5,205 nt of DNA from Chloroflexota bacterium (GCA_030596915.1 JAUVSX010000271.1:1-5205); one strand, 5' to 3'. Counted from the stretch's first letter, positions 1-5,205 are shown. Translations and numbers: made by a program. The notes: a model not told the origin generated them from the sequence alone.

Positions 1-240
1 CACTTCGGCGTGCCATCGCTGGTTGCGATCAACAAGGCGGATCTGAACGAGGGTCGATCGGAGGAAGTCGCGGCGTTCTGCGCGGCGCAGGGCGTAGCGC
101 TCGTAGGGCGCATCCCCTACGACACGGTTGTCACGGAGGCGATGGTGAACGGGCTGCCAGTGACGGCCTATGCGGATGGCCCGGTGACCGGGGCACTGCA
201 GGCCCTACGGGAACGCGCCCAAGATCACCTGGAGGTGTAG
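1..240 (+). CDS. MinD-superfamily P-loop ATPase (iron-sulfur associated class), C-terminal part
   Basis: This is the last 79 residues of a gene whose start lies outside the window; the frame is open from base 1 to the TAG at 238-240. The visible part contains the NKxDL nucleotide-base recognition motif (residues 11-15 of the fragment). It is followed by a short helix with an Ala-Ala-Gln-Gly turn, the strand leading to GRIPYD, and the VTEAMVNGLPV segment. This order (HFG-P-x-x-V-INK-DLN ... GRIP-D ... VTEAM-x-G-PV) is typical of MinD/ParA-like ATPases that usually carry an inserted ferredoxin domain and are thought to act in iron-sulfur cluster or metallocofactor handling. The P-loop and any ferredoxin cysteines would be upstream and cannot be checked here. 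The next gene starts 14 bases downstream with its own strong ribosome binding site, suggesting co-transcription. The family call is fairly sure; the exact role is unknown. Confidence 0.8.
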   Translation, partial: HFGVPSLVAINKADLNEGRSEEVAAFCAAQGVALVGRIPYDTVVTEAMVNGLPVTAYADGPVTGALQALRERAQDHLEV

Positions 241-242
241 CG

Positions 243-250
243 AAGGAGGT
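243..250 (+). promoter_or_regulatory. Ribosome binding site deciding the GTG start of the CFA synthase-like gene
   Basis: AAGGAGGT lies 4 bases before the GTG at 255. It is an almost perfect anti-Shine-Dalgarno match and supports the non-ATG start. It sits in the short gap after the ATPase stop codon, so translation of the second gene does not need to depend on coupling. Confidence 0.8.
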
Positions 251-254
251 TATC

Positions 255-1553
255 GTGGACACGAGGAGTCGCGCGAAGGAGAGGACGCTCGGTATTCTGG
301 AGAGAGTCTTTGCCGAGTATGCCGGGCGGGAGTTCGCCGTGCGACTGTGGGATGGCGCCATCTGGCCTGACGGAGGTGGATCGTCCCCGGCCTTCACTCT
401 GGTGCTGAACCACCCCGGCTCGCTGCGCAAGATGTTCCTGCCGCCGTCAGATCTTAACCTGGGGGAAGCCTACATCTATGGCGATTTCGACGTGGAGGGC
501 GATCTGATCGCCGCAATCTCGATGGCCGAGCACCTCCAGAGCCTGGACATAGGAGTGGGCGACAAGCTGGCATTGGCGCGGCAATTGAGGGCCCTGCCCG
601 ACGACGACGCCGCGCCACGGGAAGGCCGGCAGGCCGCCCGCGTCAGCGGCGCGCGCCATTCCAGGAAACGGGATCGTCAGGCGATTTCCTATCACTACGA
701 CGTCTCCAACGACTTCTATGCCCTGTGGCAGGATAAGCGCATGGTCTACTCCTGCGCCTACTTTGCCGATCCCGGTGAGGACATCGATGCTGCTCAGGAG
801 CGCAAGTTGGACTACACCTGCCGTAAGTTGCGGCTCCAGCCCGGCGAGCGTCTATTGGACGTCGGGTGTGGCTGGGGCGGTCTGGTGATCCACGCCGCGA
901 AGCGTTACGGTGTGGAGGCGCTGGGCATCACTCTCAGCCAGGCGCAGGTGGACCTGGCCCGCGAGCGCATCGCGGAGGCAGGGTTGGCGGACCGCTGCCG
1001 GGTGGCGTACATGGACTATCGCGAGGTCGCGCCGGAGCAGCCCTTCGACAAGTTGGTGAGTGTGGGGATGTTCGAGCATGTGGGCGAGGCAAAGATGCGT
1101 GTCTATTTCAAGCAAGCTCGGGATCTGCTGCGGCCCCTGGGCCTCTTCCTCAACCACGCCATCGCTCGGCCCGGATGGCTGCCTTCCTCGAAGGACCGCG
1201 ATACTTTCAGCAACCGCTTCGTCTTCCCCGACAGCGAACTGGTGCCGGTCAGCCTGTCGTCGCGGGTGGCCGAAGAGACCGGCTTCGCGGTGCGCGACGT
1301 CGAATCGCTGCGGGAGCACTACGCGCTGACGCTGCGCTGCTGGGTACGGCGCCTGGAGAGCAGGCACGATCAGGCGCTGCGCCACGTAGATGAGGCCACC
1401 TACCGGGTCTGGCGGCTTTTTATGTCTGGGTCCGCCCACGGCTTCGAGTCCGGCCGCCTCAATGTCTATCAGACGTTGCTGGTCAAGCCTGGTCCCGGCG
1501 GCGAAAGCGGCCTGCCGCTCACCCGCGAGGATCTGTATCTTTCCAGGAGGTAA
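255..1553 (+). CDS. Cyclopropane-fatty-acyl-phospholipid synthase family SAM methyltransferase
   Basis: This 432-residue protein belongs to the CFA synthase family, which transfers a methylene or methyl group from S-adenosylmethionine to unsaturated acyl chains of membrane phospholipids at the inner membrane face. An N-terminal domain (about 1-115) is joined by a basic, disordered-looking linker (about 118-141) to the catalytic domain. Visible motifs are HYDVSNDFY (147-155), YSCAYF (165-170), the SAM-binding LDVGCGWGG (201-209), FEHVG (273-277), NHAI (300-303) and REHY (353-356). The catalytic and bicarbonate-site residues known from E. coli Cfa (Cys139, Glu239, His266, Ile268, Tyr317) appear as Cys167, Glu274, His301, Ile303 and Tyr356 with similar spacing. 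The protein is about 50 residues longer than E. coli Cfa (382). The GTG start has a strong ribosome binding site. The product could be a cyclopropane or a mid-chain methyl-branched fatty acid; no partner reductase (such as a TmsA/BfaA-type flavoprotein) is in the window. The family call is very sure, the precise product is not. Confidence 0.93.
   Translation: MDTRSRAKERTLGILERVFAEYAGREFAVRLWDGAIWPDGGGSSPAFTLVLNHPGSLRKMFLPPSDLNLGEAYIYGDFDVEGDLIAAISMAEHLQSLDIGVGDKLALARQLRALPDDDAAPREGRQAARVSGARHSRKRDRQAISYHYDVSNDFYALWQDKRMVYSCAYFADPGEDIDAAQERKLDYTCRKLRLQPGERLLDVGCGWGGLVIHAAKRYGVEALGITLSQAQVDLARERIAEAGLADRCRVAYMDYREVAPEQPFDKLVSVGMFEHVGEAKMRVYFKQARDLLRPLGLFLNHAIARPGWLPSSKDRDTFSNRFVFPDSELVPVSLSSRVAEETGFAVRDVESLREHYALTLRCWVRRLESRHDQALRHVDEATYRVWRLFMSGSAHGFESGRLNVYQTLLVKPGPGGESGLPLTREDLYLSRR
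1545..1550 (+). promoter_or_regulatory. Ribosome binding site inside the end of the CFA gene
   Basis: AGGAGG overlaps the last codons of the CFA-type gene and lies 4 bases before the ATG at 1555. It supports 1555 as the start of the MIP18-like gene and implies translational coupling across the 1-base gap. A second, in-frame ATG at 1588 is preceded by AGGGGG (1577-1582) and cannot be fully excluded. Confidence 0.65.
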
Positions 1554-1554
1554 T

Positions 1555-1890
1555 ATGGGCGAGGAAGTGCGCGCACAGGGGGCACCTATGGTTGATCAGG
1601 GCACGTTACGTGAGGCGGTTCTTACTCGCCTTGCGACAGTGATAGACCCGGAGACCGGCGTGGACGTGGTGCGTATGCGGCTCATCGAGGATCTGACGGT
1701 GGATGAACGGGGTGTCGCGCGGTACAAGTTTCATCCCTCCTCCCCCTTCTGTCCTCTCGCTGTATCGCTCGCCCTTTCCATGCGCGAGGCGGTGAGCGAG
1801 GTCCCGGGCGTGACCGGCCAGGAGATTGAGGTCGTCGGATACATCAAGGCGGCGGAATTGAGCGCGATTCTTGGGGAGGTGACAGAGTGA
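1555..1890 (+). CDS. MIP18/DUF59 family iron-sulfur cluster maturation-type protein
   Basis: This 111-residue protein matches the small MIP18/DUF59 (SufT/PaaD-like) fold, whose members help load iron-sulfur clusters into client proteins. Features are an opening helix (about 16-29), the hallmark IDPETGVDVV (30-39), the LIEDLTVDE strand (43-51), a second strand with RYKFHPSSPFCP (56-67), a long helix (68-80) and a final strand EIEVVGY (90-96). The only cysteine is Cys66 in SPFCP, at the place of the conserved reactive cysteine of MIP18 proteins. The frame is open upstream inside the CFA-type gene, but the ATG at 1555 with AGGAGG just before it is the best start; ATG 1588 (Met12) is an alternative that keeps the whole domain. 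The stop codon overlaps the GTG of the radical SAM gene by 4 bases (GTGA). This coupling suggests it services that enzyme or the upstream ATPase, which is inference. Confidence 0.82.
   Translation: MGEEVRAQGAPMVDQGTLREAVLTRLATVIDPETGVDVVRMRLIEDLTVDERGVARYKFHPSSPFCPLAVSLALSMREAVSEVPGVTGQEIEVVGYIKAAELSAILGEVTE
1873..1882 (+). promoter_or_regulatory. Extended ribosome binding site for the overlapping radical SAM start
   Basis: GGGGAGGTGA contains the full GGAGGTGA complement of the 16S rRNA tail and ends 4 bases before the GTG at 1887. It justifies a GTG start that overlaps the preceding TGA stop (GTGA, 1887-1890). Confidence 0.75.
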
Positions 1891-2864
1891 TCGCTTTCGG
1901 CCCCGTGCCATCCAGGCGGCTCGGGCGCAGTCTGGGGGTTAACAACATCCCGCCGAAGGTCTGTTCCTACTCGTGCGTGTACTGCCAGGTGGGGCGTACG
2001 AGGACCATGCGGGCAGAGCGAAGCCCGTTCTACGAGCCAGAGGAGATCCTGCGGGCGATCGAAGACAAGGTCGCGCTGGCGAGAGAGGCGGGCGAATCGA
2101 TTGACTACCTGTCCTTCGTGCCCGATGGCGAGCCGACGCTGGACTCCAACCTCGGCCGCGAGATCGAGCTGTTGAAACCATTGGGGATCAAGATCGCTGT
2201 GATCACCAATAGCTCCCTCATCTGGCGCGAGGACGTGCGGGAGGCGCTGATGGAAGCGGACTGGGTGTCGCTGAAGATCGACTCCGTCCGCGAAGACGCG
2301 TGGCGGCGGGTTAGTCGGCCCCACCGGTCGCTGCAGCTTGCGTCGATCCAAGACGGTCTGCGCGCGTTTGCGGAGGACTTCGGCGGGACGCTGGTGACGG
2401 AGACGATGCTCGTCGATGGTATCAACGACGGCGACGATGATATCAGGGCACTCGCCAGTTTCATAGCCACCTTGCAGCCGGATGCTGCCTACCTGGCTAT
2501 CCCCACCAGGCCGCCGGCCGAAGCGTGGGTGCGCGCTCCCAGCGAAGCCTGCATCAACCGGGCTTTTCAGATACTGGGCGATTCAGTGGGCCAGGTGGAG
2601 TATCTGATTGGCTATGAGGGCAACGCCTTCGCCTTCACCGGCAACGTGGAGGAGGACCTGCTGAGCATCACGTCGGTACATCCCATGCGGAAGGAAGCGG
2701 TGGATGCGTTCCTGCGCCGGGCCGGGGCTGACTGGCCGATCGTTCACGAGTTGATTGTCCAGGAGCAACTCATCGAGACGGAGTATGGGGGGCGTGAGTT
2801 CTACGTGAGGAAGCTGCCTGGCCTTGGGCACGCGAGCGGCCATCAGCCCGATCTCGGTGACTAG
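1887..2864 (+). CDS. Radical SAM protein, COG0731-like (often labelled wyosine synthetase-like)
   Basis: This 325-residue radical SAM enzyme opens with FGPVPSRRLGRSLGVNN (4-20), the signature of a bacterial and archaeal family usually filed under COG0731. The [4Fe-4S] cluster motif CxxxCxxC is at Cys26, Cys30 and Cys33. It is followed by the SAM-contact motif GEPTL (81-85), the ITNSS strand end (106-110), the WVSLKID strand (126-132) and the TETMLVDGIND segment (171-181). A C-terminal module (about 264-310), beginning HPMRKEAVDAFLRRAGADW, looks like a small winged-helix-like domain. The only other cysteine is Cys222, so the cysteine set for a second cluster found in true TYW1/Taw1 enzymes is missing and a wyosine role is unlikely. 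The substrate is unknown. The 4-base overlap with the MIP18-like gene and the nearby MinD-type ATPase suggest a shared iron-sulfur function. The family is secure, the reaction is not. Confidence 0.87.
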   Translation: MIAFGPVPSRRLGRSLGVNNIPPKVCSYSCVYCQVGRTRTMRAERSPFYEPEEILRAIEDKVALAREAGESIDYLSFVPDGEPTLDSNLGREIELLKPLGIKIAVITNSSLIWREDVREALMEADWVSLKIDSVREDAWRRVSRPHRSLQLASIQDGLRAFAEDFGGTLVTETMLVDGINDGDDDIRALASFIATLQPDAAYLAIPTRPPAEAWVRAPSEACINRAFQILGDSVGQVEYLIGYEGNAFAFTGNVEEDLLSITSVHPMRKEAVDAFLRRAGADWPIVHELIVQEQLIETEYGGREFYVRKLPGLGHASGHQPDLGD

Positions 2865-2866
2865 TC

Positions 2867-2874
2867 AGAGGAGG
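2867..2874 (+). promoter_or_regulatory. Ribosome binding site of the universal stress protein gene
   Basis: AGAGGAGG lies 5 bases before the ATG at 2880, in the 15-base gap after the radical SAM stop codon. No room for a separate promoter or terminator exists in the gap, so read-through from the upstream operon is likely. Confidence 0.7.
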
Positions 2875-2879
2875 CTAGC

Positions 2880-3329
2880 ATGTACAAGACCATACTCGTT
2901 CCGTTGGATGGGTCGAAGCGGGCGGAGGCGATACTGCGCCACGTGGAACAACTGGCTCACCGCTACGATGCCAAGGTCGTCTTCCTGCAGGTCGTTGAGC
3001 CCACTATTGTCGTCACAGGACCGCAAGTAGGCTATGCAGGGCTCTATCAGCAAAGCTTCCAGCAACGGACAGACACGGCGGCGACCTACCTAGCCGCCCT
3101 CCAAGGAGAGTTTCGGGAGAAGGGCATCGCGACACGGGCGTGTGTCACCCACGGCACTGTCGTCGGAGCGATCCTGGACGCCGCGCAGCGCGAGGGAGCA
3201 GACCTCGTCGCAATGGCCAGCCACGGCCGGACCGGGCTGGCACGGGTTTTCTACGGCAGCGTGGCGGCCGGCGTGCTGCACCGTATCGATCGGCCTCTGT
3301 TGCTCATCCGGTCGCAGGGAGTGGCGTAG
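2880..3329 (+). CDS. Universal stress protein (UspA family), single domain
   Basis: This 149-residue protein is a complete single-domain Usp of normal length, a cytoplasmic dimeric ATP/nucleotide-binding protein linked to stress and energy-state responses. It starts with the family-typical YKTILVPLDGS (2-12), where Asp10 lies at the nucleotide-contacting position. It continues with the VVFLQVVEP strand (33-41) and a long variable loop (about 43-62). The ATP-binding loop is MASHGRTG (112-119) followed by YGSVA (125-129), which fits the pattern [G/A]-x2-G-x9-G-S (Ala113, Gly116, Gly126, Ser127). It ends with the final strand RPLLLIR (138-144). The intact loop predicts the ATP-binding subclass, unlike UspA proper, which lacks it. 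It follows the radical SAM gene closely, but Usp genes occur beside many unrelated genes, so position says little about function. Confidence 0.93.
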   Translation: MYKTILVPLDGSKRAEAILRHVEQLAHRYDAKVVFLQVVEPTIVVTGPQVGYAGLYQQSFQQRTDTAATYLAALQGEFREKGIATRACVTHGTVVGAILDAAQREGADLVAMASHGRTGLARVFYGSVAAGVLHRIDRPLLLIRSQGVA

Positions 3330-3406
3330 AGAAGCTGTTATTTAGGCACCCACGGTTCGCGCCTCTCAAGAGCTTGGGCGCATAGTCGTCGGAAAGGCGT
3401 GAACCT

Positions 3407-3417
3407 GAGGAGAGGAG
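3407..3417 (+). promoter_or_regulatory. Ribosome binding site, start ambiguous between GTG 3421 and ATG 3427
   Basis: GAGGAGAGGAG is a double Shine-Dalgarno-like stretch. The second half (AGAGGAG, ending 3417) is only 3 bases from the GTG at 3421 but 9 bases from the in-frame ATG at 3427. The first half (GAGGAG, 3407-3412) is 8 bases from the GTG. Both starts are workable; they differ by two residues before the membrane segment. Confidence 0.6.
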
Positions 3418-3420
3418 CGT

Positions 3421-4458
3421 GTGGAGATGCGTACTCTGCCTGATTGGTTCTGGCCTGTTCTCTCCTTGTTGCTCGTCGTTCTCTGGCTCTGGACGCTGCT
3501 GCGGCAGCGTCGGAGAGCGCCAGCGCCCCTCACTTACCCCCCTGAACTGGCGTATCGATCCGCCCAGGTGGAGGACGTCCTGAAAGCAGCCTATGCCCTT
3601 GGCGAGGCGGGGGAGGCGTGGGACGGCGCCGAGTTGGCCCGGTCTGTGGGCCTTCCCGAGGCACTGGCTGGGGAAGTGGCCGGGGCGCTGGTGGCTTCCG
3701 GCTGGGCTGAGGAGGACGCTCAGGGAAACATCCATCTGACGGAGACGGGCGAGGCGCGCGCCCGAGAACTGATTCGGGCACACCGTCTCTGGGAACGTCA
3801 CCTGGTGGATCGTGAGCAGATGCCCCTAGAGGCGGTCCACGCGGAAGCTGACCGCCGTGAGCACGAGACGACGCCGGACGAACTGGAGGAACTGGATGTC
3901 GGGCTCGGGCACCCGGCCTGGGATCCCCATGGGCACGCCATTCCGGCCCCGGGAAACCAGGTGCCCGTTCCCGTGGCACGCCCCCTGCTGGAGGAAGGGT
4001 CGCCAGGAAGCCGGCTGCGCGTCGTCGCCCTGGACGAGGAGCCCGCGTCGCTGCTGGCCCAGTTAGTTGTGATGGGGTTGAGGCCTGGGGTTGACGTCGA
4101 GGTCGTGGAGCGGGAGCGCGATCTCGTGAGACTCCGGCTGGACGGGGAAGTCGTCCCGCTGGCTGCCGCCGCTGCTCGTCACGTCTTCGTCGTAGCGGCG
4201 CCCGTCCTGCCTGTGCCACTGGGGGAATTGCCAGTTGGTAGTCGAGCACACGTGGTTGAGATCCGAGGAACTGGGAAGCACCAGCGACGTAGGCTGGACA
4301 TGGGCTTCGTCCCCGGTGCCGAGGTGACGGTGCTGCGTAGGGCGCCCCTGGGTGACCCCATCGAATACCGTATCAAAGGCACCACCGTCGCCATGCGCAG
4401 GACGGATGCCGACGAAATCTTGGTGGAAGAAATTCAGAATGGTGAAGCAAGTGGTTGA
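3421..4458 (+). CDS. Membrane-anchored DtxR/MntR-like metal sensor with two FeoA domains
   Basis: This 345-residue protein joins modules normally found separately. Residues 9-27 form one Trp-rich transmembrane helix, followed by RQRRR (28-32), which predicts a cytoplasmic C-terminus. Residues about 44-117 resemble a DtxR-type winged helix, and about 118-176 the metal-binding dimerisation domain (HRLWERHL, VHAEADRREH, ELEELD, GHPAWDPHGHAIP). Two FeoA/SH3-like domains follow (about 194-260 and 266-337), the second being the more canonical, with LGELPVGSRAHVVEI, LDMGFVPGAEV and APLGDPIEYRIKG. By alignment to DtxR/MntR, likely metal ligands are Asp52, His121, Glu125, His140, Asp144, Glu147 and His148. 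The putative recognition helix (about 79-92) has two Glu and no Arg or Lys, so DNA binding is doubtful. It may sense Fe(II) or Mn(II) and act at the membrane, possibly with FeoB, but no feoB is in the window. ATG 3427 is an alternative start. The domain calls are strong, the function is inferred. Confidence 0.88.
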   Translation: MEMRTLPDWFWPVLSLLLVVLWLWTLLRQRRRAPAPLTYPPELAYRSAQVEDVLKAAYALGEAGEAWDGAELARSVGLPEALAGEVAGALVASGWAEEDAQGNIHLTETGEARARELIRAHRLWERHLVDREQMPLEAVHAEADRREHETTPDELEELDVGLGHPAWDPHGHAIPAPGNQVPVPVARPLLEEGSPGSRLRVVALDEEPASLLAQLVVMGLRPGVDVEVVERERDLVRLRLDGEVVPLAAAAARHVFVVAAPVLPVPLGELPVGSRAHVVEIRGTGKHQRRRLDMGFVPGAEVTVLRRAPLGDPIEYRIKGTTVAMRRTDADEILVEEIQNGEASG

Positions 4459-5205
4459 CGATTACTACACATCTCGAAAAGCGAAACTCCTGAAAGACCT
4501 CGACAAGACAGCAGAATGCTGGAGAAAGGTCATGGTGTCCTATTTCGGTGATGACTTCAGCGATACCATCGTGGGAGAAACTCGTCAGGAATACGAGGTT
4601 CTCATTCCGGAACTGCCGTATGTCGGGGGTCAGAAGGGTTTCTTCCTGGAAGGACTCATCATGTCTGCCGGGGCTTTGGCACTATATCGAGTACTGGAGA
4701 GTTATGGTAAGACAGCGGAGGAAGCAGGGAAGATCATTTACGAAGCCGAAGAGGCGCGATATGCTGCGTGGCCCAAGTCATTGCGTCGCATTATTGGGAG
4801 AGGACAGTTCATCAAGTATGTTACGAGAATGTGGAGAAGAATGGCTGCGGAATCGCAAGAGCGTCGGTGCGCCGGCTGGGTATTTGCGTTTGTCAAGGGT
4901 GACGGTAAGGAATTTGATTATGGCGTTGATATGACGAAATGTGCACTATGTGAATTCTTCCACACCCAGGGTGCGGACGAGTTTACGCCGTATCTCTGCT
5001 TACTTGATTTTGTACGGAGCAAAGCACTCGGTATGGGTCTAGTTCGGTCCATGACACTCGCCGGAGGCGCTGAGAAGTGCGACTTTCGGTGGAAAAAAGG
5101 TAGGGAAACAGAACAAGGGTGGCCCGCAGAGTGTCTTGAACGGAGTGAAATTGAGGGCACAACGGGGAACGAGGCCGCGAACGGTGTTGAGAGAATAACA
5201 CATGG
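4439..5205 (+). CDS. ATC hydrolase family protein (L-2-amino-thiazoline-4-carboxylic acid hydrolase-like), 3' end cut
   Basis: The frame beginning ATG 4439 stays open for 255 codons to the window edge, so its stop codon lies outside. The protein matches the ATC hydrolase family, named for the enzyme that opens the L-ATC ring in bacterial L-cysteine production from thiazolines; most members have no tested substrate. An N-terminal helical region (about 5-140) precedes the conserved C-terminal half: FAFVKGDGKEFDYGVDMTKC (149-168), Cys171, the EFTPYLCLLD segment with Cys187 (181-190), then MTLAGG and CDFRWKK (205-220, Cys214). The conserved domain ends near 220-230, so little is probably missing. 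The ATG overlaps the metal-sensor gene by 20 bases, with GGTGGAAG (4422-4429) as a modest ribosome binding site; GTG 4442 or 4451 are alternatives. GC content is much lower than in neighbouring genes and AGA arginine codons are frequent (6 of 19 Arg), suggesting transfer. The family call is good, the substrate unknown. Confidence 0.82.
   Translation, partial: MVKQVVDDYYTSRKAKLLKDLDKTAECWRKVMVSYFGDDFSDTIVGETRQEYEVLIPELPYVGGQKGFFLEGLIMSAGALALYRVLESYGKTAEEAGKIIYEAEEARYAAWPKSLRRIIGRGQFIKYVTRMWRRMAAESQERRCAGWVFAFVKGDGKEFDYGVDMTKCALCEFFHTQGADEFTPYLCLLDFVRSKALGMGLVRSMTLAGGAEKCDFRWKKGRETEQGWPAECLERSEIEGTTGNEAANGVERITH

Noticed and set aside
852..1439. Long minus-strand open frame (195 codons) opposite the CFA-type gene
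   Set aside because: It lies wholly within a well-supported gene, has no recognisable domain, and its Pro/Arg/His/Gln-rich translation is typical of antisense frames in GC-rich DNA.
1390..1554. N-terminal extension of the MIP18-like gene from an upstream ATG at 1390
   Set aside because: The extension runs through the CFA-type coding sequence in another frame and has no family resemblance; the ATG at 1555 has a good ribosome binding site and gives the normal domain length.
1731..2351. Minus-strand open frame (206 codons) spanning the end of the MIP18-like gene and the start of the radical SAM gene
   Set aside because: It covers two convincing plus-strand genes, has no family signature, and no ribosome binding site was evident.
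3330..3420. Possible hairpin (AGGCAC at 3344-3349 with GCGCCT at 3359-3364) or promoter/metal-regulator operator in the 91-base gap
   Set aside because: The stem is short with an internal A-C mismatch and no T-run follows, so a terminator is not supported. No convincing -35/-10 pair or DtxR-type palindrome was found, although a promoter here remains possible because this is the largest gap.
3530..4249. Long minus-strand open frame (239 codons) opposite the DtxR/FeoA gene
   Set aside because: The translation is mostly Pro, Arg, Gly and Ala with no motif, as expected for an antisense shadow of a GC-rich gene whose plus-strand domains are clear.
4548..4934. Plus-strand 128-codon open frame in the 3' region
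   Set aside because: It is out of frame with the longer open frame that gives a clear ATC-hydrolase-family protein; its own translation has no recognisable motif.
1..5205. CRISPR arrays, tRNA/rRNA genes, insertion sequences or long direct repeats
   Set aside because: None was seen on reading through the window; almost all of it is occupied by protein-coding sequence.

Overview
This window is a GC-rich, all plus-strand run of seven genes: two are cut by the window edges and five are complete. Spacing is very tight (gaps of 14, 1 and 15 bases, overlaps of 4 and about 20 bases), except for one 91-base gap at 3330-3420. Most genes have strong Shine-Dalgarno sequences. The protein types point to a high-GC bacterium with anaerobic or iron-sulfur-rich metabolism. 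They are a MinD-type ATPase of the ferredoxin-associated class, a MIP18/DUF59 protein, a COG0731-type radical SAM protein, a DtxR/FeoA fusion and an ATC-hydrolase-family protein. I lean to Chloroflexota or a similar deep-branching lineage, but this is inference from family resemblance and no rRNA or marker gene is present.

Region 1 (1-2864) holds four genes in an apparent operon. In order they are the C-terminal end of a MinD-superfamily P-loop ATPase, a complete cyclopropane-fatty-acid-synthase-type SAM methyltransferase, a small MIP18/DUF59 iron-sulfur maturation-type protein, and a radical SAM protein whose start overlaps the previous stop. The ATPase, MIP18 and radical SAM proteins make sense together as iron-sulfur cluster handling plus a cluster-dependent enzyme. 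The lipid methyltransferase sits between them and is the unexpected member.

Region 2 (2880-3329) is a single-domain universal stress protein with an intact ATP-binding loop.

Region 3 (3421-4458) encodes the most unusual protein. It has an N-terminal transmembrane helix, a DtxR-like winged helix and metal-binding dimerisation domain, and two FeoA (SH3-like) domains. The metal-site residues look largely intact, but the helix expected to read DNA carries no basic residues. It may therefore be a membrane-tethered metal sensor or Feo-transport accessory protein and not a classical repressor.

Region 4 (4439-5205) is an open frame with no stop codon before the window edge. It reads as a protein of the L-2-amino-thiazoline-4-carboxylic acid (ATC) hydrolase family. 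Its base composition is clearly lower in GC than everything upstream, so it may be a transferred gene placed directly behind the metal-sensor gene, where feoB might have been expected.
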